The notes under the pieces: generated by a model
Database searches by the model: none
What the model saw: the letters and a program-made list of their open reading frames with translations, nothing else
What the model was told of the DNA's origin: nothing
Translations under genes and position numbers: made by a program
Source of the DNA: SURF-13 sp041695325
GTDB lineage: Bacteria > Pseudomonadota > Gammaproteobacteria > SURF-13
Assembly: GCA_041695325.1 (NCBI GenBank)
Contig: JBGFRC010000022.1
Span: 1 to 55,795, forward strand
Reading direction: 5' to 3'
DNA: 55,795 bases
Shown: piece after piece, positions 17,636 to 28,375 of the stretch
Layout: every line of letters starts with the position of its first letter
Position numbering within the stretch: position 1 is the stretch's first letter

Positions 17636-17758
17636 TTAGGGAAGCTCTGATCTTCATTTTTCAAATATTCGCGTAAAAATATGGAGCAAAGCAAAAATCG
17701 CATTTTTGCTTTTCGTGCTCTGATAATTCCTGGATGGAATTATTCAGAGCTTCCCTAA
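17636..17758. repeat. Family-1 tandem-hairpin MITE-like element, copy A
   Basis: Perfect 15-bp terminal inverted repeats (TTAGGGAAGCTCTGA and its complement) bound 123 bp, with TA just inside each end. Internal stems: AAAGCAAAAA / TTTTTGCTTT, and GCTCTGATAATTCC with its partner GGAATTATTCAGAGC at the right end. It sits ~18 bp upstream of argC. The left hairpins are decayed compared with the copy at 34691. Confidence 0.75.
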
Positions 17759-17776
17759 CTATAGATATCGAGAATC

Positions 17777-18832
17777 ATGAAGAAAACCATCAAAGCCGGC
17801 ATTGTCGGCGGCACGGGCTACACCGGCGCGGAATTGCTGCGCCTGCTGGCCGCGCACCCGCGGGTGAATATCAGGGTCATCACCTCGCGCAACGAGGCAG
17901 GGATGGCGGTGGCGGACCTGTTTCCCCATCTGCGCGGCCACGTCACACTCAAATTTTCCGCGCCGGACGAAAAGGCGCTCGCCGCGTGCGACGTGGTGTT
18001 CTTCGCCACGCCCAACGGCACCGCGATGACGCAAGCGCCCGCCCTGATCGAGGCGGGCGTGCGCGTGATTGATCTCGCCGCCGATTTCCGCCTCAAGGAC
18101 GCGAGACTCTGGCAGCAATGGTACGGCGTGCCGCACGCCTGTCCGGGCCTGCTCAAACAGGCGGTGTACGGGCTGCCGGAACTGAATCGCGCGGCGATCA
18201 AAAACGCGCGTCTTATCGCCAATCCCGGCTGTTATCCCACCTCGGTCACGCTGGGCCTGCTGCCCTTGGTCGAGCAAGGGCTGGTGGATGAGCAGCACCT
18301 CATCGCCGACGCCAAGTCCGGCGTCAGCGGCGCAGGTCGCAAGGCCGAAACCCCTTTGCTGCTGGGAGAGGCCGGCGAGAATTTCAAGGCTTACGCCGTG
18401 CCCGGTCATCGCCATATGCCGGAGATTTGCCAAAGCCTGGAGCAGGCGGCGGGCAAAAAGGTGGCGCTCACCTTCGCGCCGCACCTTGTGCCCATGGTGC
18501 GCGGCATCCATGCCACGCTCTACGCCCGGCTCAAGGATACGAAGACCGACCTGCAAGCGCTGTATGAAAAACGCTACGCGGACGAACCCTTCGTGGACGT
18601 GCTGCCCAAAGGCGCGCACCCGGAAACCAAGAGCGTGCGCGGGTCGAATGTGTGCCGCATCGCGGTGCACCAGCCGCCGAATAATTCAGCCGGGCGCGGC
18701 GACACCGTCGTGATCCTGTCGGTGATAGACAATCTGACCAAGGGCGCGGCGGGCCAGGCGGTGCAGAACATGAACCTCCTGTTCGGCCTGGACGAGCGCA
18801 CTGGCCTGGACGGCGTCGCCTTGATGCCCTGA
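17777..18832 (+). CDS. argC: N-acetyl-gamma-glutamyl-phosphate reductase
   Basis: 351 aa. It reduces N-acetylglutamyl phosphate with NADPH in arginine synthesis. The N-terminal nucleotide-binding motif GGTGYTGAELLRLL is at 11-24. The active-site cysteine is C152 in NPGCYPT, and the domain-2 signature AKSGVSGAG and the catalytic-region histidines (VPGHRHMPEI) are present. The 5' leader is occupied by repeat copy A, so the promoter must lie in or upstream of that element. erpA follows after ~100 bp, a common gammaproteobacterial pairing. Confidence 0.95.
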   Translation: MKKTIKAGIVGGTGYTGAELLRLLAAHPRVNIRVITSRNEAGMAVADLFPHLRGHVTLKFSAPDEKALAACDVVFFATPNGTAMTQAPALIEAGVRVIDLAADFRLKDARLWQQWYGVPHACPGLLKQAVYGLPELNRAAIKNARLIANPGCYPTSVTLGLLPLVEQGLVDEQHLIADAKSGVSGAGRKAETPLLLGEAGENFKAYAVPGHRHMPEICQSLEQAAGKKVALTFAPHLVPMVRGIHATLYARLKDTKTDLQALYEKRYADEPFVDVLPKGAHPETKSVRGSNVCRIAVHQPPNNSAGRGDTVVILSVIDNLTKGAAGQAVQNMNLLFGLDERTGLDGVALMP

Positions 18833-18935
18833 GGCCGCGCCCCCTCTGCCCCCATTATTGACTGAGGGCGGTGGCGGAGAGGATAATGATCCATTCCCGC
18901 CGCCTTGACTCAAGACGGTATTTCAGGAGACAGCC

Positions 18936-19295
18936 ATGAGTACACCTGCACTCGACAACGTCCTGCCCGACCCGCTGGTCTTCACCGACAGCGCGGCGGC
19001 CAAGGTGAGCGAGCTGATTGCCGAAGAGGGCAATCCGGCCTTGAAGCTGCGCGTGTTCGTCTCCGGCGGCGGCTGCTCCGGATTCCAGTACGGTTTCACC
19101 TTCGACGAGAAGCAGAACGAAGACGACACCGCGGTGATCAAGAGCGGTGTCACCCTGCTCATAGATCCGATGAGCTATCAGTACCTCGCCGGCGCCGAGA
19201 TTGACTACACCGAGGGCCTGGAAGGCGCACAGTTCGTGATCCGCAACCCCAACGCCACCACTACCTGCGGCTGCGGCTCTTCCTTCTCCGTGTGA
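18936..19295 (+). CDS. erpA: Iron-sulfur cluster insertion protein ErpA
   Basis: 119 aa, standard length. An A-type carrier that delivers Fe-S clusters to apoproteins. The three cluster cysteines are C47 (GGGCSGFQYG) and C111/C113 (TTCGCGSSF). AGGAGA lies 7 bases upstream of the ATG. It is followed by a terminator-like hairpin. Confidence 0.96.
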   Translation: MSTPALDNVLPDPLVFTDSAAAKVSELIAEEGNPALKLRVFVSGGGCSGFQYGFTFDEKQNEDDTAVIKSGVTLLIDPMSYQYLAGAEIDYTEGLEGAQFVIRNPNATTTCGCGSSFSV

Positions 19296-19320
19296 AAATA
19301 AATTGCCGCAATCAGACACG

Positions 19321-19350
19321 AAAAGGAGGCGCCATGCCTCCTTTATGTTT
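19321..19350 (+). terminator. Stem-loop after erpA
   Basis: AAAGGAGGC (19322-19330) pairs perfectly with GCCTCCTTT (19336-19344) across a 5-base loop. The T-rich 3' side (TTTATGTTTG) suggests an intrinsic terminator for argC-erpA. Confidence 0.65.
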
Positions 19351-19382
19351 GTGGTCTTTTCCCTGAAAGGGAAAAGAGCGAG

Positions 19383-19414
19383 CCCTCCCTCTCCCTATTC
19401 AGGGAGAGGGAGGG
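19383..19414 (+). promoter_or_regulatory. Strong hairpin abutting the citrate synthase ribosome-binding site
   Basis: A perfect 14-bp stem (CCCTCCCTCTCCCT / AGGGAGAGGGAGGG) with an ATTC loop ends 13 bases before the ATG at 19428. The purine-rich right arm and the GGGGAGAGGG that follows are the only Shine-Dalgarno-like bases, so the stem could mask ribosome binding. The sequence also resembles the dispersed CCCTCTCCC repeats of many bacterial genomes. Confidence 0.55.
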
Positions 19415-19427
19415 GAGAGGGTACGCC

Positions 19428-20588
19428 ATGAATATGCATGCACGCGGTCTGGCCGGCGTCCCCGCCACCCAATCCAGCATCTCCTCCATAGACGGCGAAC
19501 AAGGCGTGCTCGCCTACCGCGGCTATCCCATAGACGTGCTCGCCGCGCACAGCCACTACGAGGAAACCGCGCTGCTGCTGCTGGACGGCGAACTGCCCAC
19601 GGCCCGGGCGCTGCGCGAATTTGATTCCGCGTTGCGCGCGCAGCGCGCATTGAAGCCCGAGGTCATCAGCCTGATGCGCGCCCTGCCGCAGACCGGCCAT
19701 CCCATGCACGTGCTCCAGTGCGTGGTGGCGAGCCTCGACATGTTTTATCCCGGCGAAATATCGCAGCCCACCAGCGCGCGCGCCTATGCCGACCCGGATT
19801 ACGTGCGCACCATGACGGTCAAGATCATCGCGCGCATGCCGCTCATCACGGCCTGCTGGGAACGGCTGCGCCGCGGCGCGGCGGTGATCGAGCCGCGCCC
19901 CGACCTCGGCCACGCCGCCAATCTGCTTTACATGATGAGCGGCGAGGAGCCGGAACCCTTCATGGCGCGGCTCATGGACGCCTGTCTGATTCTGCACGCC
20001 GAGCACACCATCAACGCCTCCACCTTCGCCGCCATGGTCACCGGCTCCACGCTCGCGCACCCATACAGCGTCATCTCCGCCGCCATCGGCGCGCTGTCCG
20101 GCCCGCTGCACGGCGGCGCCAATCAGCGCGTGCTGGAAATGCTGGACGAAATCGGCTCGCCCGCCGGGGTGCAAGAGTGGCTGGATAAAAAACTCAAGCA
20201 GAAGGAGATCATCTGGGGCATGGGTCACCGCGAATACAAGGTCAAGGACCCGCGCGCCGTCGTGCTGCACGGCCTGATCGAAAACCTGATCCGGCATCGC
20301 GTCGGCAAGATCAGCCGCTACTACGATATCGCCCGCACCCTGGAAGAAGCTGCGAAAGAAAATCTCGCCGCCAAGGGCGTGTATCCCAACGTGGATTTCT
20401 ACTCCGGCATCCTCTATGCCGAACTCGGCATCCCCGCCGACCAGTTCACCGCCCTGTTCGCCGTCGCGCGCAGCGCCGGCTGGCTCGCGCACTGGAGCGA
20501 ACAGATCGCCGACAACCGCATCTTCCGGCCCACCCAGGTCTACACCGGGGTAGCGCTGCGCGAGTACCTGCCTCTTGAAGACAGATAA
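19428..20588 (+). CDS. gltA: Citrate synthase (short, cyanobacterial/Gram-positive-like type)
   Basis: 386 aa, shorter than the ~427-aa hexameric enzyme of enteric bacteria. It condenses acetyl-CoA and oxaloacetate. Catalytic blocks are visible: H in GPLHGGAN, H in GMGHREYKVKDPR, and D in NVDFYSG, plus HTINASTF. The subtype and 2-methylcitrate synthase cannot be fully separated by eye, though SIDGEQGVLAYRGYPI favours citrate synthase. The gene stands alone between two repeat structures, inside what is otherwise a conserved argC-erpA/anmK-tyrS neighbourhood. Confidence 0.88.
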   Translation: MNMHARGLAGVPATQSSISSIDGEQGVLAYRGYPIDVLAAHSHYEETALLLLDGELPTARALREFDSALRAQRALKPEVISLMRALPQTGHPMHVLQCVVASLDMFYPGEISQPTSARAYADPDYVRTMTVKIIARMPLITACWERLRRGAAVIEPRPDLGHAANLLYMMSGEEPEPFMARLMDACLILHAEHTINASTFAAMVTGSTLAHPYSVISAAIGALSGPLHGGANQRVLEMLDEIGSPAGVQEWLDKKLKQKEIIWGMGHREYKVKDPRAVVLHGLIENLIRHRVGKISRYYDIARTLEEAAKENLAAKGVYPNVDFYSGILYAELGIPADQFTALFAVARSAGWLAHWSEQIADNRIFRPTQVYTGVALREYLPLEDR

Positions 20589-20600
20589 AAGATACAAGAA
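20578..20600 (+). repeat. Partial GATACAAGA-family repeat at the gltA stop
   Basis: GACAGATAAAAGATACAAG spans the stop codon (TAA in GATAAAAG) and matches the left arm of the other copies. No right arm is visible. Confidence 0.45.
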
Positions 20601-20660
20601 ATTCGTAGCAAAAACGGTGGGTTACGGCCTTCGGCCCCGGATCGGGTCCGGGGCAGGCGC

Positions 20661-20820
20661 TAACAGGTTGTTGAAAAAGCCCTTCCATTGGGCTTTTTCA
20701 ACTCGCAAAGCGAAAAGTGTGATTTTCGCTTTGCTCCATTCTTCAAGCACATAAAGCGTGCTTGAAAAATGGCGGTGCGTCCCCGCACCGCACGCAGGCT
20801 GTTTCTCAACAGCCTGCTAA
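20661..20820. repeat. Family-2 tandem-hairpin element, copy B (reverse orientation)
   Basis: About 160 bp. In order from the left, the stems are GAAAAAGCCC / GGGCTTTTTC; GCAAAGCGAAAA / TTTTCGCTTTGC; TTCAAGCAC / GTGCTTGAA; GGTGCG / CGCACC; GCAGGCTGTT / AACAGCCTGC. The outer ends are CTAACAGGTTGTTGA and its near-complement ending CAGCCTGCTAA. It lies between the convergent gltA and anmK genes. Confidence 0.75.
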
Positions 20821-20835
20821 CCCGCCCTCCAAATT

Positions 20836-21945
20836 TTATCTTGGGTAAATTGCCCCCAACACCGCCGTGCGTTTTGCGCCGGTGACGGAGGGCAGATTTC
20901 CCGGCTTCCCTTCCAGCGTCTGCTTCGCCAGCCAGGCGAAGGCTATTGCTTCCACCCAGTCTGGGCTCACGCCGTATTGTTCCGTGGATGCGACGGTGCA
21001 GAGTTGCAGGCGCGCGCGCAGGCGCTGCATCAGGTGGGTGTTGTGCGCGCCGCCGCCGCAGACTAGAAGTTCCTGGGTCGCCGGGGCGTATTTTTGTACC
21101 GCGCCGGCAATGGTGGCGGCGGTCAGCTCGCACAGCGTCGCTTGCACGTCTTGCGCGGAGACGTTGCCGTGTTTTTTCAATGCCGCGGCTAGCCAGGCGC
21201 TGTTGAAGTGCTCGCGCCCGGTGCTCTTGGGCGGGGCGAGCGAAAAATAAGCGTCCTGCAAAAAATCGTTAAGTAAATCTTCATTGATCTTACCGCTCGC
21301 CGCAAAACACCCCCCTTCGTCCATGCGTTTTCCAAGGCGGCGCTCGGCCCAGGCGTCGAGCAATACGTTGCCAGGGCCGGTATCGAAGCCGATGACGGGT
21401 TGCTTGGCATCTTGGGGAAGGATCGTGACGTTGGCGATGCCGCCGACGTTGACCACGACACGGCTCTGCCCTGTTGAACGAAACACTGCGTTATGAAACG
21501 CGGGCGCAAGCGGCGCGCCTTGTCCGCCCGCCGCCATGTCCGCGCGGCGGAAATCGGCCACCGTGGTGATGCCGGTGCGCTCAGCGATCAATGCGGGATT
21601 GCCGATCTGCAAGCTGAACGGACCAGGCCCGCTGGGCTGATGGCGTATGGTTTGGCCGTGGCAGCCGATGGCGCGCACGTTCCCGGCGTTCACGCCGGCG
21701 TTTTTTATGAGCGCCAGCGCGGTCACGGCAAAGAGTTCACCCATGCGCGCGTCGAGCTGCGCCATGCGCTCGATCTCGTTTTCACCGGGGGTGCACAATG
21801 CAAGCAAGCCGGCGCGCAGCCCTGAGGGCAGTGGAGTGCGCCGGGTGGCGATCAGCTTGGGCGCTCCGGCGCTGAAATCCACCAGCGCCGCATCGGCCGC
21901 ATCCATGCTGGTGCCGGACATGAGTCCGATGAACAGTTGCGTCAT
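20836..21945 (-). CDS. anmK: Anhydro-N-acetylmuramic acid kinase
   Basis: 369 aa, standard length. It phosphorylates and opens 1,6-anhydro-MurNAc during peptidoglycan recycling. The N-terminal ATPase motif GLMSGTSMDAADAAL and the inner motif VNVGGIANVTILP are intact, as is the FDTGPGNVLLDAW block. It is upstream-adjacent to the M23 peptidase gene on the same strand (41 bp apart), so the two cell-wall genes are likely one unit. Confidence 0.95.
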   Translation of the reverse strand: MTQLFIGLMSGTSMDAADAALVDFSAGAPKLIATRRTPLPSGLRAGLLALCTPGENEIERMAQLDARMGELFAVTALALIKNAGVNAGNVRAIGCHGQTIRHQPSGPGPFSLQIGNPALIAERTGITTVADFRRADMAAGGQGAPLAPAFHNAVFRSTGQSRVVVNVGGIANVTILPQDAKQPVIGFDTGPGNVLLDAWAERRLGKRMDEGGCFAASGKINEDLLNDFLQDAYFSLAPPKSTGREHFNSAWLAAALKKHGNVSAQDVQATLCELTAATIAGAVQKYAPATQELLVCGGGAHNTHLMQRLRARLQLCTVASTEQYGVSPDWVEAIAFAWLAKQTLEGKPGNLPSVTGAKRTAVLGAIYPR

Positions 21946-21986
21946 GGAGTGCTTTCCCCAAACCGTGGGGGATGAAGCGCTTGGGT

Positions 21987-23345
21987 TTAGGGGGTTTTCA
22001 ACGCCAGCTTGTCATTTTTAATCAAGGCGATCTGTTCGCTCAGGCGCTCTGCCTCGGCCAGGAAGCCGGCCTTGTATTTTTCCGGGATCGGGTCGGCCTT
22101 GGGTACGGTCACGGTGAGCGGGTTCTTGTGTACGCCGCCGACGCGGAATTCATAATGCAGATGCGGGCCGGTAGCAAGCCCCGATTTGCCCACGTAACCG
22201 ATGGTCTGGCCTTGTGCTACCTTGGCCCCTTGTTTCAAACCGGGTACGAATTTGTGCAAATGCCCGTACAGCGTGCTGTACTGGCTGCCATGTTGCAGGA
22301 TGACGGTATTGCCGTAGCCGCCCTTGATGCCCTTGAAGGCCACTTTGCCGGCGCCCGCCGCCTTCACCGGGGTGCCGATGGGCGCGGCGTAGTCCACGCC
22401 CTTGTGCGCGCGCATGCGGTGCAGGATGGGATGATAGCGCGCCAGGCTGAAACGCGAGCTGATGCGGCTGAATTTCACCGGCGTGCGCAAAAACGCCTTG
22501 CGCATGGCCAGCCCGTCCGGCGTGTAATAGTTGATGTTGCCCTCCGGATCGCTGTAGCGCACCGCGCGATAGGTCTTGCCGCGATTGGTGAATTCCGCGG
22601 CGAGTATCACGCCGTCGCGCAGCTTCTGGCCATTCAGGTACTGTTCCTGGTACACCACGCCGAAGCTGTCGCCCTCGCGCAAGTCCAGCGCGAAATCTAT
22701 GTCCCAGCCGAAGATATCCGCCATCTGCAGGGTGAGATTGTCGGACAAGCCGGCGGCCTGCGCGTCTTCAAACAAGGAGCTTTGTATGGCGCCCGCGGCA
22801 TAGGAGACGCGCGTCTCCACCGCGTGTTGCGTGAGATAGGCGGCGAATTTCCCATCTTCGCGTTTTACGTACAGCGACTTCTCTTCCACCTCATAGAGCA
22901 ATTCCTGCAATTCTTTATCCGCGATGCGGAGCTTGATCTCCTGCCCCGGCTTGACGCGTGAGAGCCCCCGGGTCGCTTCGCCCAGCGCCATGATCTCGTG
23001 CAACTGCTGGGGTTTGAGCCCCAAGCGCGGAAACAGCGCGGACAAATGATCGCCCGGTTTGATGGTGATGCTGCGCCAGGGGGATTCAGCGGCGGGGCTG
23101 ACGGCGGCGGCGGGGGACGGGGGCAGCGCCAGCGGCAGGGTAACGGTGCGCCCGTCGTCCTGGAGTATGGTGGCCAGCGCGGGCTCGGCGCGCGTCGCCC
23201 CCGCCTGCTCCGAGGCCAGGCCCAGCAAGACGCCAAGCGTCACCAGGCCGCTTGCAAACAGTCCCGCCCAGTGCAGGCGTGAAAAGCGGCTGAGCCTCGC
23301 ACGCAGCGCCGCCACTGACCTTCCAGGAAACGTGAAGTGAATCAC
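21987..23345 (-). CDS. M23-family murein endopeptidase (MepM-like), OapA/LysM-type N-terminus
   Basis: 452 aa. A membrane anchor lies at ~27-45, followed by a LysM-like/OapA region (ITIKPGDHLSALFPRLGL, ~94-140). The LytM/M23 zinc peptidase domain has H314xxxD318 (HKGVDYA) and H395xH397 (GPHLHYEF). It should cut peptide crosslinks in the periplasm to allow sacculus growth. The order tyrS-divergent-M23-anmK is widely conserved in gammaproteobacteria. Confidence 0.93.
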   Translation of the reverse strand: MIHFTFPGRSVAALRARLSRFSRLHWAGLFASGLVTLGVLLGLASEQAGATRAEPALATILQDDGRTVTLPLALPPSPAAAVSPAAESPWRSITIKPGDHLSALFPRLGLKPQQLHEIMALGEATRGLSRVKPGQEIKLRIADKELQELLYEVEEKSLYVKREDGKFAAYLTQHAVETRVSYAAGAIQSSLFEDAQAAGLSDNLTLQMADIFGWDIDFALDLREGDSFGVVYQEQYLNGQKLRDGVILAAEFTNRGKTYRAVRYSDPEGNINYYTPDGLAMRKAFLRTPVKFSRISSRFSLARYHPILHRMRAHKGVDYAAPIGTPVKAAGAGKVAFKGIKGGYGNTVILQHGSQYSTLYGHLHKFVPGLKQGAKVAQGQTIGYVGKSGLATGPHLHYEFRVGGVHKNPLTVTVPKADPIPEKYKAGFLAEAERLSEQIALIKNDKLALKTP

Positions 23346-23517
23346 ATAATCCCCTTATTTATGGACGCTTAACCTTAATCTGCATCGGCCTCCCGGTCAA
23401 TCCCCAGGAGCGGATTTTTCTCACCGCCCGTCGGCTGTTTCCGGCCGGTGATCGGAAAAATGGGCGGCACCGGGGACGCCTTAAGCCCGCTCGCGCGATG
23501 TGATAGGCTAAACGGTT

Positions 23518-24720
23518 ATGAATAAGCACAACGAAGCGTTCGCCCTCATCAAGCGCGGCGCGCAGGAAATCCTGTCGGAAGCTGAACTGTCCGAAAAGTT
23601 GAAACTGGGCCGCCCGCTGCGCGTCAAGGCCGGATTCGACCCCACCGCCCCCGACCTGCACCTCGGCCACACCGTGCTCATCAACAAGATGAGACAGTTG
23701 CAGGATTTGGGCCATGAGGTACTGTTCCTGATCGGCGATTTCACCGGCATGATCGGCGATCCCACCGGGCGCAACGTCACCCGCAAGCCGCTTACGCGCG
23801 ACGAGGTGATCGAAAACGCGCGTACCTACGAAAGCCAGATCTTCAAAATACTCGATCCCACCAAAACGCTGGTGGTGTTCAACTCCAGCTGGATGGGCGA
23901 GATGAGCGCATCCGACATGATACAGCTCGCCGCCCGGCACACCGTGGCGCGCATGCTGGAGCGCGACGACTTCCACAAGCGCTACGCCGCCCAGCAGCCC
24001 ATCGCCATCCACGAGTTTCTCTATCCCCTGGTGCAGGGCTACGACTCGGTGGCGCTCAAGGCCGACGTGGAGCTGGGCGGCACCGACCAGAAATTCAACC
24101 TGCTGGTGGGGCGCGAGCTGCAAAAACACTACGGTCAGCCCCCCCAGGTGGTCATCACCCTGCCGCTGCTGGTGGGCCTGGACGGCGTGAACAAGATGTC
24201 CAAATCGCTCGGCAACGCCATCGGCATTACCGATCCCCCCGAGGATATGTTCGGCAAGCTTATGTCCATCTCCGACGAGCTGATGTGGAACTATTTTGAG
24301 CTGCTGAGCTTCGAGCCCGCCGCCACGATCGCACGCTGGAAGCGGGAGGTGGCGGAGGGGCTCAACCCGCGCGACGTGAAATACCGCCTGGCCCATGAAA
24401 TAACCGCGCGCTTTCACGGCGCCCCTGCCGCCGGACGGGCGCAGGAGGACTTCATCGCACGCTTTCAGAAGGGAGCACTGCCGGAGGACTTGCCAGAGAT
24501 ACGGGTGGAGTCCCGAAGGGAACTTTCCATCGCCCAGCTACTCAAAGTATGTGGGTTCACGGAGAGCACCTCCCAGGCCCTGCGCCTGATTCAGCAAGGC
24601 GGGGTGCGGCTTGACGGCCAGCGTATTGAAGACCGTCACCTGACCCTGGCCCCAGGCGGCAGCCACATCGTACAAGTAGGCAAACGCCGGGCGGCGCGTG
24701 TGATCATTCAAGGCCTTTAA
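23518..24720 (+). CDS. tyrS: Tyrosyl-tRNA synthetase (TyrZ/TyrS type with HLGH and KMSKS)
   Basis: 400 aa. Class I signature HLGH is at 48-51 and KMSKS at 226-230. A C-terminal S4-like RNA-binding domain (SQALRLIQQGGVRLDGQRI) binds the tRNA. ATG 23518 is preceded by a weak leader (GCTAAACGGTT). The next 345 bp to the 16S gene carry only the rrn control region. Confidence 0.95.
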   Translation: MNKHNEAFALIKRGAQEILSEAELSEKLKLGRPLRVKAGFDPTAPDLHLGHTVLINKMRQLQDLGHEVLFLIGDFTGMIGDPTGRNVTRKPLTRDEVIENARTYESQIFKILDPTKTLVVFNSSWMGEMSASDMIQLAARHTVARMLERDDFHKRYAAQQPIAIHEFLYPLVQGYDSVALKADVELGGTDQKFNLLVGRELQKHYGQPPQVVITLPLLVGLDGVNKMSKSLGNAIGITDPPEDMFGKLMSISDELMWNYFELLSFEPAATIARWKREVAEGLNPRDVKYRLAHEITARFHGAPAAGRAQEDFIARFQKGALPEDLPEIRVESRRELSIAQLLKVCGFTESTSQALRLIQQGGVRLDGQRIEDRHLTLAPGGSHIVQVGKRRAARVIIQGL

Positions 24721-24768
24721 GTCCGGGCGGCAAAGCGGGCGGCAACAAGCCCAAAAAATGCCGCATAT

Positions 24769-24844
24769 ACATAACGACATAAATCGTCGCGAGCACCGCA
24801 CGCACCCGCATCTAAAGACGCGCAGCAGATTTATGTCGTTATGT
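24769..24844. promoter_or_regulatory. Perfect 17-bp inverted repeat directly upstream of the rrn promoter
   Basis: ACATAACGACATAAATC (24769-24785) and its exact complement GATTTATGTCGTTATGT (24828-24844) are separated by 42 bp. The right arm ends 3 bases before the -35 box, where an UP element or activator would bind. It could be a looped operator, a cruciform, or the remains of an inserted element. Confidence 0.6.
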
Positions 24845-24847
24845 AGG

Positions 24848-24876
24848 TTGACCCGCGGCCGGAATGCCTATATACT
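24848..24876 (+). promoter_or_regulatory. rrn operon promoter
   Basis: TTGACC (-35) at 24848-24853 and TATACT (-10) at 24871-24876 are spaced by the optimal 17 bp, followed by a C-rich discriminator. It is the only strong sigma-70-like promoter seen between tyrS and 16S. Confidence 0.8.
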
Positions 24877-24906
24877 ACTCCGTCTCACTTGGCCAAAGGT
24901 TGGCCG

Positions 24907-24919
24907 GCTCTTTAAAAAT
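24907..24919 (+). promoter_or_regulatory. boxA antitermination site, rrn leader
   Basis: GCTCTTTAAAAAT matches the rrn boxA consensus bound by NusB/S10, ~30 nt downstream of the -10 box. A second boxA-like site, TGTTCTTTAACAA, is at 27088-27100 before 23S. Confidence 0.75.
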
Positions 24920-25065
24920 TCGAATCAAGTAATTTGTGTGGGTGCTTGCGTCGCGCTTCGGGTGTCACCAAAGTCGCGCGATGTAAGCAACCTTGAGTCA
25001 ATGATTGAATCAAGGATCGCTTTTCATCGCAAAAAGATTGGCCGCCTTAAGCGGCCAAGAAGTTT

Positions 25066-26602
<1,537 letters not shown>

Positions 26603-26763
26603 AAGAGAATGTGATACCTGTCCGGCGCGAGCATCCTCACAAGTTACTTGATTCAAGAAGCGGCGGGAGGCGTCAGCACGTCCAGGCGAGCCGCATAACC
26701 GTCAACAGTTGAGCGGCACAGACCGGCCGCAACGCAGTGTAGAGTTCGTGCGCTGTATCGGAC

Positions 26764-26840
<77 letters not shown>

Positions 26841-26842
26841 AC

Positions 26843-26911
26843 ATCAGAGAAAAGGGCAAAGAGAAAAGAGCAAGGGTTTTTCTTTTCTCTTGTCACTTGT
26901 ATCTTTTCTCT
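26843..26911 (+). repeat. GATACAAGA-related purine/pyrimidine hairpin between the spacer tRNAs
   Basis: AGAGAAAAGGGCAAAGAGAA on the left pairs with CTTTTCTCTTGTCACTTG- and ATCTTTTCTCT-type sequence on the right around a GGTTTTT loop. It resembles the copies after ribF and xerC. Inside a precursor rRNA it could serve in processing. Confidence 0.5.
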
Positions 26912-26921
26912 GCCGTTATCA

Positions 26922-26997
26922 GGGGCTGTAGCTCAGTTGGGAGAGCGCCTGCTTTGCAAGCAGGAGGTCACCGGTTCGATCCCGGTCAGCTCCACCA
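26922..26997 (+). tRNA. tRNA-Ala(TGC)
   Basis: 76 nt with encoded CCA. Anticodon TGC in TTTGCAA, T-arm GGTTCGATCC, acceptor GGGGCTG / CAGCTCC. Confidence 0.97.
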
Positions 26998-28026
26998 ACC
27001 GCGCGCAGCATAAACGGGAGAGTTCAGAAGCCAGCGCTTGCGCTTGCCTCTGGGTTTTCCAGAAACGAAGAGCTTGTTCTCCTCGTTTGTTCTTTAACAA
27101 TTCGGGAAGTTGTATTTGAGACCGCCGGGTGACCGGTGGTCTCACAAGGCGCGAGACAGGCGGTCGTTCAGCCTGTCTGGCAAATGGTTGTTTGCACCCT
27201 TTCCGGTGCGGACAACCAGGGTATGTCGCAAATGTCAGCAGTATCTGTAACTCCCAAGACTGTTTGGGGTTATATGGTCAAGCGAACAAGCGCATATGGT
27301 GAATGCCTTGGCGGCAACAGGCGATGAAGGACGTGGAAGTCTGCGATAAGTCACGGGGAGCCGGCAACAGGCTTTGATCCGTGAATGTCCGAATGGGGAA
27401 ACCCGGCCCGCAAGGGCCACTGCACTCTGAATACATAGGGGTGCAGAGCGAACCCGGAGAACTGAAACATCTCAGTAACCGGAGGAAAAGAAATCAACCG
27501 AGATTCCGAAAGTAGTGGCGAGCGAAATCGGAGCAGCCCAGTCACATCAAACGTCGTCTTCTTAGCAGAACGGTCTGGAAAGTCCGGCCATAGCGGGTGA
27601 TAGCCCCGTATGTGAAAAGAAGGCGGCGTGGGTGACGATGAGTAGAACGGGACACGTGTAATCCTGTTTGAAGACGGGGGGACCATCCTCCAAGGCTAAA
27701 TACTCGTTGCCGACCGATAGTGAACCAGTACCGCGAGGGAAAGGCGAAAAGAACCCCGGAGAGGGGAGTGAAATAGAACCTGAAACCATATGTGTACAAG
27801 CAGTGGAACCCCGCAAGGGGAACTGCGTACCTTTTGTATAATGGGTCAGCGAGTTATTTTTCAGTGGCAAGCTTAACCGAATAGGGAAGGCGTAGCGAAA
27901 GCGAGTCTTAAAAGGGCGTCAAGTCGCTGGGAATAGACCCGAAACCGGGCGATCTATCCATGGCCAGGCTGAAGGTGGGGTAACACCCACTGAAGGGCCG
28001 AACTCACATCTGTTGAAAAAGATGGA

Positions 28027-28060
<34 letters not shown>

Positions 28061-28313
28061 GCTCGGAGATAGCTGGTTCTCCTCGAAAGCTATTGAGGTA
28101 GCGCCTCGTGCATCACTCTCGGGGGTAGAGCACTGTTACGGCTAGGGGGCGGTAAACGCTTACCAAACCGTTGCAAACTACGAATACCGGGAAGTGCGAT
28201 CACGGGAGACACACGGCGAGCGATAAAGTCCGTCGTGAAAAGGAAAAGAATCCAGACCGCCAGCTAAGGTCCCAAAATCACAGCTCAGTGGAAAACGATG
28301 TGGAAAGGCTCAA

Positions 28314-28375
<62 letters not shown>

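Noticed and set aside
20660..21133. A 157-codon minus-strand frame across repeat copy B and the end of anmK
   Set aside because: The frame is out of phase with anmK and is made of repeat and antisense-like sequence.
26843..26920. A third tRNA or a small gene between tRNA-Ile and tRNA-Ala
   Set aside because: The sequence is a purine/pyrimidine palindrome with no cloverleaf and no start/stop structure.
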